64,000 nt of DNA from Ensifer sp. MPMI2T (GTDB lineage: Bacteria > Pseudomonadota > Alphaproteobacteria > Rhizobiales > Rhizobiaceae): positions 124,001 through 188,000 of the forward strand of contig NZ_SRXN01000009.1 in assembly GCF_004827385.1 (NCBI RefSeq), in the 5' to 3' direction. Positions 1-9,046 of the stretch are shown piece after piece. Below the pieces are notes generated by a model. That model was given only the letters and a program-made list of their open reading frames with translations. It was not told where the DNA came from and searched no databases. Numbering within the stretch: the stretch's first letter is position 1; each line of letters starts with the position of its first letter. A program made the position numbers and the translations under genes.

Positions 1-158
1 TCCAGCCATAACTCCTCGGCCAGCTCGTTCATCCCCGGAGGCATCCTCGGATGCCCCAAACCTTGCGGTTCGTCGTGAATCCGGTGCACGCCGACCTTCG
101 AGCGGTTGCCCTCGGCGATTTTGATGATCTTCGACTTCGGTTTCGGTCCTCTCGGCAT
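1..158 (-). CDS. Phage terminase small subunit, P27 family (3' part outside window)
   Basis: Only the first 52 codons are present. The N-terminus MPRGPKPKSKIIKIAEGN resembles the typical start of P27-family small terminases (GPKPKPTxLKLLEGNPGKR-like), followed by a proline-rich stretch and an ELAEELW segment where the helical core begins. The family recognises phage DNA and hands it to the large terminase for packaging. An AAAGG stretch lies about 10 bases before the ATG. In related phages this gene directly follows an HNH endonuclease gene in the same direction; here the HNH gene is 14 kb away, with the cargo region in between. Confidence 0.75.
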   Translation of the reverse strand, partial: MPRGPKPKSKIIKIAEGNRSKVGVHRIHDEPQGLGHPRMPPGMNELAEELWL

Positions 159-231
159 TTTTGGAAGCCTTTTCAGGATGATCGATCGAAAAGATAATCC
201 AAAAAATAAATAGCCGGAAATTGTAACGAGG

Positions 232-354
232 CTACCGCCGCGCCTCCGGGCTCCGTGCGGGGGCTTTTGGGGCCTCCCCCCGCCGGAGGGTACCCGCCCG
301 CAGCGCCTTGCAACGGTTGGCTTCGTCGATCGTGACGCGCGCACACTTCTTCAT
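232..354 (-). CDS. Possible 40-residue basic protein upstream of small terminase
   Basis: A short open frame starting MKKCARVTIDEANRCKALRA reads towards the terminase gene. It has many Lys and Arg residues and ends in a PARSPEARR tail encoded by the repeat that recurs at 6725-6780. No domain is recognised. It could be a remnant of the gene that once lay between HNH and terminase. The remainder of 159-485 holds no other credible gene. Confidence 0.3.
   Translation of the reverse strand: MKKCARVTIDEANRCKALRAGTLRRGEAPKAPARSPEARR
242..299. repeat. GC-rich repeat, copy A
   Basis: The stretch beginning GCCTCCGGGCTCCGTGCGGG is found again at 6725-6780, with small indels towards its right side. Both copies sit in gaps within the cargo island, one at its left edge and one between the pentapeptide gene and hsdM. 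Confidence 0.6.
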
Positions 355-485
355 AGTAGGTAACAGAGGACGCTCCGGAATCTGGTTCGCCGAGTCCCCG
401 ACCGATGCCGGCGCAAACGCCAGCGGAAATGACCTTGCCGCACATCCTGCACCTCAGTAGTGTCCGCAACTATAGGGGGACTCGG

Positions 486-1433
486 ATGTCGTATTTCTCG
501 GACACGAAGGGCTGCACGCTCGTCAACAACTTCACACTGCACTATCCCGACAAGCTGTCGAGCGGGCGTCCGTTTACGAGCACTTGCGTGCCGCAAGGAA
601 TATGGGTGGATCTCCACGACATCGAGATCATCCATACGATCGACTGGCAGCACGGGGGATTTGAGAAGCAGGCTCCCGGAAACCCCGAATTCAAGGTGCA
701 GTCCAGGCTGATTGCAAAAGGCACTTTCAAGGACACGATCACGGTCTTCCGTGTGCCTGAAGGGCGCGTCGCTTCCTTCCGGGAGCTCGACGTGCAGATC
801 AAGCCGATCAAGAAGGGCGCGGTCGGTGGCGAAACGAAGTCCACCACGCTCGACGGTGTGGGCTACTCCGGCATGACCTCAAGGACAGTCCCTGACGAAG
901 GGCTGATGGCAGGCGATCCAGGCACGCTGCTCTACGTAGATCCGACCAAGGATGAATGGCCTTCTGATCACGACAAACCGTACCTGCAGCTTGAGGGGTA
1001 CATCGACGAGGCGGAGTTCGCGAGCCTGCTGCAGCGCATGGCCATGACGTCCGCCCCGATCCGCAGCGGCGTTCTGCGTATGGTGGCCGAACTCTTTCAG
1101 CATGAGGTCGATGCAAGCCTGTCGGAGCCATATCACCCGCACGATTACGGCATGCTCCTTCGCGGAGACGACAAGACCTACGGCATCACCCGGGCGCGGT
1201 CCGAGACTGTGTCGGTGGCGTATAAGCCCATCATGCTGCAGCCTGAACCGGACGAATACGATGCAGCGGTAGATGAAGCGGCCGCGCCGATATCGATGGA
1301 CAACCTGCCGCCGGATATCGTCTCCAAGATAAGCAAGGACATGCTCGTCTCCATCGAGAAACGCCTGAAGACCATCTCCACGGTGCTTTGCTTCGGGCTG
1401 GGGATCATCGTCGCCGTGCTGCTCTTGAGGTAA
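486..1433 (+). CDS. Hypothetical protein with C-terminal membrane anchor
   Basis: The protein has 315 residues and no domain I recognise. The body is mixed polar sequence with many Asp and Glu residues. The last 20 or so residues form one hydrophobic helix (about TVLCFGLGIIVAVLLL), so it is probably tail-anchored with the bulk on one side of the membrane. I chose the ATG at 486 because AGGGGGA lies 5 bases before it; an upstream ATG at 405 lacks such a site. The next gene starts 3 bases after its stop, and the four genes from here to 3090 look like one operon ending in a nuclease. Confidence 0.7.
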   Translation: MSYFSDTKGCTLVNNFTLHYPDKLSSGRPFTSTCVPQGIWVDLHDIEIIHTIDWQHGGFEKQAPGNPEFKVQSRLIAKGTFKDTITVFRVPEGRVASFRELDVQIKPIKKGAVGGETKSTTLDGVGYSGMTSRTVPDEGLMAGDPGTLLYVDPTKDEWPSDHDKPYLQLEGYIDEAEFASLLQRMAMTSAPIRSGVLRMVAELFQHEVDASLSEPYHPHDYGMLLRGDDKTYGITRARSETVSVAYKPIMLQPEPDEYDAAVDEAAAPISMDNLPPDIVSKISKDMLVSIEKRLKTISTVLCFGLGIIVAVLLLR

Positions 1434-1436
1434 CCC

Positions 1437-1679
1437 ATGAAGGACAAGATTGCATCCGCTGCGCAGAATCTCGCGTGTGCAGCGAAGGCCAGGCCAGAAG
1501 AAAGCAAGTGGTCGCTCATCGGCGCGGCTGTGGGTGCGATCCTCGGCCTCATCATTGGGGGCATTGGTGTCACGGCCATGGGTGGAGCGATTGGTGTGCC
1601 TGCGACAGTCGTCTTGGCTGTGGTCGGCGGCGTGTTGGGCAATAGGTACGGTATCTCGAAGGATAGGCCAGTTCGATGA
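1437..1679 (+). CDS. Small glycine-rich membrane protein
   Basis: This 80-residue protein has a charged N-terminal 24 residues. Two closely packed hydrophobic segments follow (about 26-43 and 47-68), rich in Gly at regular spacing (GAAVGAILGLIIGGIG and VGGVLGNRYG). That glycine-zipper pattern is typical of helix-helix packing in membranes. It overlaps the next gene by 4 bases (ATGA). Its function is unknown, but its position suggests it works with the repeat protein or nuclease that follow. Confidence 0.65.
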   Translation: MKDKIASAAQNLACAAKARPEESKWSLIGAAVGAILGLIIGGIGVTAMGGAIGVPATVVLAVVGGVLGNRYGISKDRPVR

Positions 1680-2581
1680 AATTGCGCATGAGAACCGCCC
1701 GGGGACTCTTCATTGGATTTCTGGCGCTAGGATCCGGCACGGGGGCTGTAGTCGCAATCGACGTGCCGCCGAATGCCCACCTGGATTACACCGGCCGATC
1801 ATGGGACTGCGACAGAGGGTTCAGGAGAAGCGGCAACGGCTGTGCGGCAGTCCAGCTCCCCGCGAATGCTGAGCTCGACTATACAGGTCACTCATGGACA
1901 TGTAACCGCGGATTTCGGCAGCAGGGGCAAATCTGTATCGTGGTCACTATTCCTCAGGACGCCCAGCTCGATTACACGGGGCATTCTTGGACGTGCAATC
2001 GAGGCTTCCGGCAGCAGGCGCAGAGCTGCGTCCCGGTTCAAATCCCTTCAAACGCATCGCTCGACTACACGGGGCACTCATGGACATGTAACCGCGGTTT
2101 CTTTCAGCAAGGTCAGGTTTGCGTGCCGGTGAGCCTGCCGGAGAACGCCGAGCTGGATTTCAACGGGCACAGTTGGAAATGCAGCTATGGCTTCCGGCGG
2201 GTCGGCAATGCATGCGAGACGTTCAAGGTGCCAGAAAATGCGCACATCGATTTTACTGGCAACAATTTCGCGTGTGTCCAGAACTACAAACGCGTCGGCG
2301 ACAAGTGCGAGCCGATGACACAGGCCGAGATCCAGTACCAGAACTACCTGATGATGCTTGCGATGCAGTGTGGCGGCACGAAGTCGGTTGAGGTCGAAGG
2401 AACCTGTGGCAGCGACAGCGTCAGCGGCGAGATCGACGTGTGCCAAGGATCAAAGGAAGCATCTGGAGAGCTGGAGTTCGACAATGGTCTGACGACCAAG
2501 TTCGAGGGCACATGGACGTCGGCCGACGAGTTCGAAGGCACTGACGGCTTCGGGAATAGCTGCGATCTGGAGGTGGATTGA
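1676..2581 (+). CDS. Exported protein with six 31-residue two-cysteine repeats
   Basis: An N-terminal hydrophobic stretch (residues about 8-28) looks like a signal peptide or anchor. Residues about 30-215 are six tandem repeats of about 31 residues, each of the form (V/I/L)P-x-NA-x-LDYTGHSWxCNRGFRQ-x-G-x-x-C. The middle repeats match best and the last two have drifted. Each repeat has two Cys, suggesting one disulphide per repeat in an exported protein. The C-terminal part (about 225-301) has four more Cys and alternating acidic and Gly-rich sequence. I have seen this repeat type in other proteobacterial proteins of unknown role. It overlaps the nuclease gene by one base (TGATG). Confidence 0.7.
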   Translation: MKLRMRTARGLFIGFLALGSGTGAVVAIDVPPNAHLDYTGRSWDCDRGFRRSGNGCAAVQLPANAELDYTGHSWTCNRGFRQQGQICIVVTIPQDAQLDYTGHSWTCNRGFRQQAQSCVPVQIPSNASLDYTGHSWTCNRGFFQQGQVCVPVSLPENAELDFNGHSWKCSYGFRRVGNACETFKVPENAHIDFTGNNFACVQNYKRVGDKCEPMTQAEIQYQNYLMMLAMQCGGTKSVEVEGTCGSDSVSGEIDVCQGSKEASGELEFDNGLTTKFEGTWTSADEFEGTDGFGNSCDLEVD

Positions 2582-3090
2582 TGGCCGACAACATCATTCC
2601 GTTCAGAAAGCGCAAAAGGCCTAAACCGATCAAGCGGCCCAAACAAAATCCGTCATCTCCGAAAGCTTTAATCGCCGTTCTAGGTGTCGCTGCGGCGCTG
2701 GCATTCGTTTACACGGATTTCTCGCTCCCAGGTTCGACTGCACAGGCCTCATCGTTCGCTCGTTGCGGCATCATCAAGAGAGACTGTGTGGTCGACGGTG
2801 ACACCCTCTACGTCGCCAGCGAGAAAATCCGCGTCGCCGACATCGATACGCCAGAGATCAGCGAGCCGAAGTGTGCATCGGAAAAAGCTCTCGGCGAGCG
2901 GGCGACTGAGCGGTTCATTGAGCTCGTCAATTTGGGACCATTCGAACTGCGCGCATGGGAAGGGCGGGACGAAGACCAATACGGCAGGAAATTGCGTGTA
3001 CTCGTGCGCGACGGGCGCAGCCTCGGTGACCTGCTGGTCGAGGAGGGACTTGCGCGCACCTGGTCAGGTCGTAGGGAGCCGTGGTGTTGA
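2581..3090 (+). CDS. Thermonuclease-like (SNase) protein, membrane-anchored or exported
   Basis: The protein has 169 residues. A basic N-terminus (KRKRPKPIKRPK) precedes one hydrophobic segment (about 28-47), then an SNase-type OB fold. The motifs VVDGDTL, IRVADIDTPE and DQYGRKLRVL carry the acidic and arginine residues of this family, and the ending GRREPWC is typical. The family cleaves DNA and RNA with calcium. The short N-terminal anchor suggests action in the envelope or outside the cell. The ATG at 2581 has GGAGG 8 bases before it and shares a base with the stop of the repeat protein, so the two are translationally coupled. Confidence 0.8.
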   Translation: MADNIIPFRKRKRPKPIKRPKQNPSSPKALIAVLGVAAALAFVYTDFSLPGSTAQASSFARCGIIKRDCVVDGDTLYVASEKIRVADIDTPEISEPKCASEKALGERATERFIELVNLGPFELRAWEGRDEDQYGRKLRVLVRDGRSLGDLLVEEGLARTWSGRREPWC

Positions 3091-3297
3091 TACCTCGCCC
3101 GGCGGCAAAGACTGGCCGATCACGATGCCGCACTGTATACCGTCGCATCATCCGCCCCCTCTCGTATCCCCTTGAATGACATTGCCGTAGACGACTCCAA
3201 CGACAGCCAGGACGGCGAGAGGGCCAGCGAGCCAGCTATACAGTTTGGACACGGAGGGTGTATCGTACTCCTGATGGTTGAATTAAGGGGGTCTGAA

Positions 3298-3423
3298 ATG
3301 GAGAAGACAGCAGCAGCAGTCGCTGTATGGACACCCAACGACTGGTCTCAGATTCAGGCTTCAAGCGCTTGCCTCGAGTTCGAGACATTCTTCAGATCGA
3401 GCGTGTCGATCATAACTTCTTGA
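3298..3423 (+). CDS. Possible 41-residue protein
   Basis: A short frame starting MEKTAAAVAVWTPND has a strong site AAGGGGG 7 bases before the ATG. It ends overlapping the last 14 bases of the convergent GIY-YIG gene. No domain is recognised. The rest of 3091-3409 shows no other credible gene. The ribosome site is the main support. Confidence 0.3.
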   Translation: MEKTAAAVAVWTPNDWSQIQASSACLEFETFFRSSVSIITS

Positions 3424-4012
3424 ATTCGTAATCCGCCCATCGAAGAGATTTCCGGATTTCCGAAGCTTTCACGCCCTTCAGGGTTTCTTGGACAGCGGCA
3501 AGAGCTACCGAGAAGCTCGTTTTCAGCATCTCTGCCGCTTCCTGTTTTCTCCCGTCCTTCTCGTACATCCGGACGACTTTGTATTTCGCTAGACGTGACA
3601 GAGCATCGGCTTCGATCCTGCCACCTGCATCCACCTTCACGGTGAATAGCATCTCCCAATCTGTGATGTTGCCATAAGCCTGGTGCCGCAGGTTCTTCCT
3701 GCGCTGTTCGATGTCGACGCAAGTGCCGACTTTCAGAAGCTTCGCCGACCTGGATCCAGCGATGTAAATGTAGCCCTCTGTGTTATGGCGCTTCTGGTAG
3801 CCCAACTTGGCTGTGTCGCACTGTGCGCAATGACCTGACCGTGTCCGGAGACGGTGACCTTTCTCCTTGCAGGGCGTCCCGATGACAACCGTCTGACCTG
3901 CTGCCCGAACGCCAGCCTTCCATGCGGCGGATGATTGTCCGCGCCCATCGTATACGTCCGATGTAGTAAGGCTCTGAGACTTCAGAAATTCAAGCTCGTC
4001 CTTCGTCAACAT
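3410..4012 (-). CDS. GIY-YIG superfamily protein (T5orf172/MUG113 type) with zinc-finger-like segment
   Basis: The protein has 200 residues. Residues about 48-67 carry a Cys-His cluster (C-x4-H-x8-C-x2-C) that could bind zinc. Residues about 80-145 fit the Meiotically-up-regulated-113/T5orf172 variant of the GIY-YIG nuclease fold: GYIYIAGSR, then LLKVGTCVDIEQRRKNL, then a conserved Glu (GRIEADAL). The family includes phage-encoded nicking or homing-type nucleases, but many members are uncharacterised. It lies 7 bases downstream of the secreted-protein gene, on the same strand, so the two are probably co-transcribed. Confidence 0.65.
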   Translation of the reverse strand: MLTKDELEFLKSQSLTTSDVYDGRGQSSAAWKAGVRAAGQTVVIGTPCKEKGHRLRTRSGHCAQCDTAKLGYQKRHNTEGYIYIAGSRSAKLLKVGTCVDIEQRRKNLRHQAYGNITDWEMLFTVKVDAGGRIEADALSRLAKYKVVRMYEKDGRKQEAAEMLKTSFSVALAAVQETLKGVKASEIRKSLRWADYEFKKL

Positions 4013-4019
4013 GACGGGA

Positions 4020-4415
4020 TCACTCTCCGATGGTGCTACCGTCCAACTCGTGTTCCCGCAGCACGCATGTTCCGTATTGAATCTTGGATGGGTCAGCCAA
4101 AACGGGCTGGCTGGCTTGACCAGTCTTCAAATTCACGACGAACCTTGGTTGCAAATCCGGACGGTTGGACCACTGCGCTTCCATCCTCTCGTTGGTGCGT
4201 ACGAGTATCGTTTTTGTCGCCGCGAGGGAAGTTTTCCGATACTTGCCGCCTGCTTGCCGGAGTGCGTCGCCGTCAATTAGCCAACTCTCAGAACGGAAAC
4301 CAGTGACGTGCTTAGGATCGGGGTAACGGCAGAACATGAATGTCGCAGCCTCGGCGTTTGCCTGCGACACGGTAATCAAAGTGCCCATGATCGCAACAGC
4401 GATTGTCCTCTTCAT
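4020..4415 (-). CDS. Small secreted hypothetical protein
   Basis: The protein has 131 residues with a clear signal peptide: basic start MKR, hydrophobic core, and a likely cleavage after SQANA near residue 21. The mature part has two Cys (FMFCRY and GTCVLR) that could pair. No domain is recognised. It is the first gene of a probable two-gene unit with the GIY-YIG protein. Confidence 0.65.
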   Translation of the reverse strand: MKRTIAVAIMGTLITVSQANAEAATFMFCRYPDPKHVTGFRSESWLIDGDALRQAGGKYRKTSLAATKTILVRTNERMEAQWSNRPDLQPRFVVNLKTGQASQPVLADPSKIQYGTCVLREHELDGSTIGE

Positions 4416-4554
4416 GCCTCACCCTCTATCGACAATACGCCCGTTGATGTACATCCAAAAGTTGGGCACGACAATTCGCCAACAATCTCTAGCCATTGAT
4501 TTACTTTGTTGATCGAAGATAGTTGCAAGCAAGGGACTCAGGGGATCTGGAAAT

Positions 4555-5004
4555 ATGCAACCACAGCCCATCGATGCAGCCAAACACGCCGAAATGATCG
4601 GCAAGCCAGTCTTTGCAATTCTTCTCGTCGTGATCTATGGGATTTATCGCATCGTCCAGGAGGGCATATGGCCTGCAGGCTGGCCGAATGGCACGATCCT
4701 AGCTGCGGGCGGCATCCTGTCAGCGGTCGCGATATTCGCATACATGCGCACAATCGAAGGCGGCAGAGGGCGGAGCTTGGGCAAGGCGCTGTCGGCGTTC
4801 GGCGGACTGCTCCCATATGCGTACTCGCTGTACGTGATATTCCACGTCGGGCTCTGGTCCCTAGTTCAGCTTTTTACCGTCGGATTCGCGGTAACGGGAT
4901 TGCTCGTGGGTGTCGTCGGCATTCTGCTCGGATACCGAATCCTAAAGACATTTTATGACATCACAGAACTTGGGAATGCTCGGCTCGCGTCCGAGAAAGC
5001 GTGA
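4555..5004 (+). CDS. Multi-spanning membrane protein, unknown function
   Basis: The protein has 149 residues with about four hydrophobic helices (near 17-34, 47-64, 79-98 and 103-127) and short charged loops. No family is recognised. It is transcribed away from the secreted-protein gene and towards the pentapeptide gene. A GGGGA lies upstream of the ATG. Confidence 0.6.
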   Translation: MQPQPIDAAKHAEMIGKPVFAILLVVIYGIYRIVQEGIWPAGWPNGTILAAGGILSAVAIFAYMRTIEGGRGRSLGKALSAFGGLLPYAYSLYVIFHVGLWSLVQLFTVGFAVTGLLVGVVGILLGYRILKTFYDITELGNARLASEKA

Positions 5005-5116
5005 ACTAATCGCTGCGCTCGACAATCTTGCCGTCGTTCGTGAAGTGACGCCTCGACCCCGTCTCGTAGGAACCGATAGCGGCTGTCGCAATCGGCACCT
5101 GGTTGGCGCGCAGAAT

Positions 5117-6619
5117 TCATCGCATTCGGAAGCGATTCTTGAGTGCCAGCGCCAGCAGGAAGAGCAGAACGGCGCCACCGAGCGCCTCGACTGCGCTGAT
5201 CGCACGAAAAATCCAATTGAACTGGAGGTGGTTGAGGGCATCTATAGCTTCCCTTCGCATTGGCAGGAAGGAAAGCAGGTTTAGCAAGGTCAATTGTGCC
5301 GCCGATCCGCACGGGAGAGGGATTCCAGCCATGCCGGATGAAGGAGAAATCTTGTTGGAGACGGGGAGCAGGGCCAGCGCGACGAAGCCGATGGCTGCGA
5401 GTGCGCCCATGCCCACAAGGGGGCGCATGAAGCTCGAGCCGTAACCGCTCAGCTTCTCATACGCGAAATTGAGTAGCCAGCCGAACGATAACGGCTTCAT
5501 GAGCGCGCGGCGCACCCGCAGCTCTTGGCGGAAGAAAAACTGCTCATCCTCATGTTTCTTCAGCCGCTCCATTTCCAGCTTGAGTCGTTCATAAGCATAG
5601 AGGTTGGCCTGTTGATCCGTCTCCTCGTTGAAGGTCGCCGGCCACGTGACGCCGTCGAGTTCGGTAGCCTCGTGTAGCACCGCGCCCCGGAAATCGGGGA
5701 CGCACTTCACGAATGTTGCGCCCCGGAAGCGGCTACCGGCCTCGAACCTAACGTTGGTAAAGGAGACCGGAGCCCCACGCCATAAGGTCCGATCGAACCA
5801 CGCACGGTCCTTGAAGGTGGTTCCGCGGAACTCGGCGCTCGCACCGAAGACGGCATCGATAAAGACTGAACCGCCGTGGAAGATGGCGTTGATGAAGTCT
5901 ACGTCACCTGTGAATTCTGCATGGGCGAAATCCGCTGACTCGGAAAATTTGGGTTCGACGAAGCGGACCGGGCCGAGCCGGGCACTCCCGAAATACACAT
6001 GGCTGTTGAAATACATGTGCGAAAACACAGTATCGCCGGAAACCGTGCATTCGCGCATACTGAACTCGCCACGGACCTCGCCGGCAAACCCCAGCTGTCC
6101 TTCGACTTCCAAGTTGTCGAGATTGACATAATTAAACGTTTCCCCTCGAAAATTTCCGCGAACCTTTATCTTCGCGGAGACAAGTGACAGATCTTCGTCG
6201 AAGCTGGCCTTGGTGGCGTCGATGCCTCGCTCGAAGACGGACCTGTCGAAACGGGCGCCTGCGGGGAACTTGTAGCCTCCCAGGAACAACCTCCGCTCGA
6301 AAATCGTGTCGGAGAAATCCGCCAGCCGGGTGGAATCGGGAAGCTCGGCCTTGGCATTGCCCATACGCGACCGGAGTAGCGACGTGAGTTCGCCACGGAT
6401 CGCTCGAAAAGTGACCAAGTCGGGATCGGCGGCGCTCGTCGATCCGCTGTTGCCGGCGTCCAGCCATCGCTGCCATTCGTTACGGTTGCGATCGAGCAGG
6501 TCACCGAGTTTTCCGGGTTCGGGCTCTCCATGCAAAGTCGCGAGACAGTAGTACACGTTCTCGTTCGCGCTCTTCAGCGCGCGCTCTGGCTCAGAATCAT
6601 TGTCCGTCACTCTGCCCAT
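5117..6619 (-). CDS. Pentapeptide-repeat protein with C-terminal membrane segments
   Basis: From the ATG at 6619 the protein has 500 residues; a GAGGAGGAGG site lies just upstream, and longer frames lack one. Residues about 115-330 have repeated A(D/E)F-xx-A-x-F units (for example ADFAHAEF, AEFRGTTF, SRFRGATF), the pattern of a right-handed beta helix. A charged helical region follows (about 345-395, many Arg, Lys and Glu). The C-terminus has three hydrophobic stretches, the last ending just before KNRFRMR. Some soluble pentapeptide proteins mimic DNA and protect gyrase; a membrane-linked form has no firm function. It lies between two GC-rich gaps and transcribes away from the hsd operon. Confidence 0.7.
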   Translation of the reverse strand: MGRVTDNDSEPERALKSANENVYYCLATLHGEPEPGKLGDLLDRNRNEWQRWLDAGNSGSTSAADPDLVTFRAIRGELTSLLRSRMGNAKAELPDSTRLADFSDTIFERRLFLGGYKFPAGARFDRSVFERGIDATKASFDEDLSLVSAKIKVRGNFRGETFNYVNLDNLEVEGQLGFAGEVRGEFSMRECTVSGDTVFSHMYFNSHVYFGSARLGPVRFVEPKFSESADFAHAEFTGDVDFINAIFHGGSVFIDAVFGASAEFRGTTFKDRAWFDRTLWRGAPVSFTNVRFEAGSRFRGATFVKCVPDFRGAVLHEATELDGVTWPATFNEETDQQANLYAYERLKLEMERLKKHEDEQFFFRQELRVRRALMKPLSFGWLLNFAYEKLSGYGSSFMRPLVGMGALAAIGFVALALLPVSNKISPSSGMAGIPLPCGSAAQLTLLNLLSFLPMRREAIDALNHLQFNWIFRAISAVEALGGAVLLFLLALALKNRFRMR

Positions 6620-6724
6620 CCTCCTCCTCCTCGACCTCACCCATAATACCTGGCGTGAATTCGCTTCCAAGCACCCCTGACTGACGGCACCTCTTCGTGA
6701 CAGCCTCGCCGCGCCTGTATGTCC

Positions 6725-6780
6725 GCCTCCGGGCTCCGTGCGGGGGACTTTGGGACCGCCTCCCCGCCGGGATGCCGCCC
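6725..6780. repeat. GC-rich repeat, copy B
   Basis: Second copy of the repeat at 242-299 (shared GCCTCCGGGCTCCGTGCGGG, then a diverging G/C-rich tail). It lies in the 6620-7210 gap before hsdM. Confidence 0.6.
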
Positions 6781-6882
6781 CCAACGCTGACCGGCGCGGT
6801 TACGGGGACGGCTCCGCTCCGAGGCTGGGCGGGCAAGTCTCAAAGCATCAAGCTTCGTCCGGTCGCTCGATTCTTAATGAAA

Positions 6883-7104
6883 TCAGCGCAGACTCCAACG
6901 GAGCGGTTTGTCGACATCGAGCGTCTTCCCTGAAGCGCGGTAGAAGCGAGCCGCGAGCGCCGGAAGGTCATCCGCAGTCGGCACTTCGATCGAAGCAATC
7001 GCGCGGCCATGGTCATGACCGAGAGCGACAACCCCAAGGACGCTACGTTCGCGGAGGGGTGAGCCCGGGGAGAAGCGACCAATCCGCTCATCTGATCGGG
7101 TGGT
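6883..7104 (-). other. Open frame without ATG, possible gene remnant
   Basis: Between stop codons at 7105 and 6883 a 73-codon frame reads as ordinary protein-like sequence, for example VVALGHDHGRAIASIEVP followed by an Asp-Leu-Pro-Ala helix-like stretch. It has no ATG, and no ribosome site was found. It may be the tail of a gene cut by insertion of neighbouring DNA. The rest of 6620-7210 shows only the GC-rich repeat. Confidence 0.25.
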
Positions 7105-7210
7105 TCACATTTCTGCACAAAACATTTTCGGCCTCCTGATGCTGTGGCTGTCTTGTGAAAGCGGGGTAAGGCGGACATAAAGGACTCGGTACACGCATCG
7201 GGGGAACCGC

Positions 7211-9042
<1,832 letters not shown>

Positions 9043-9046
<4 letters not shown>

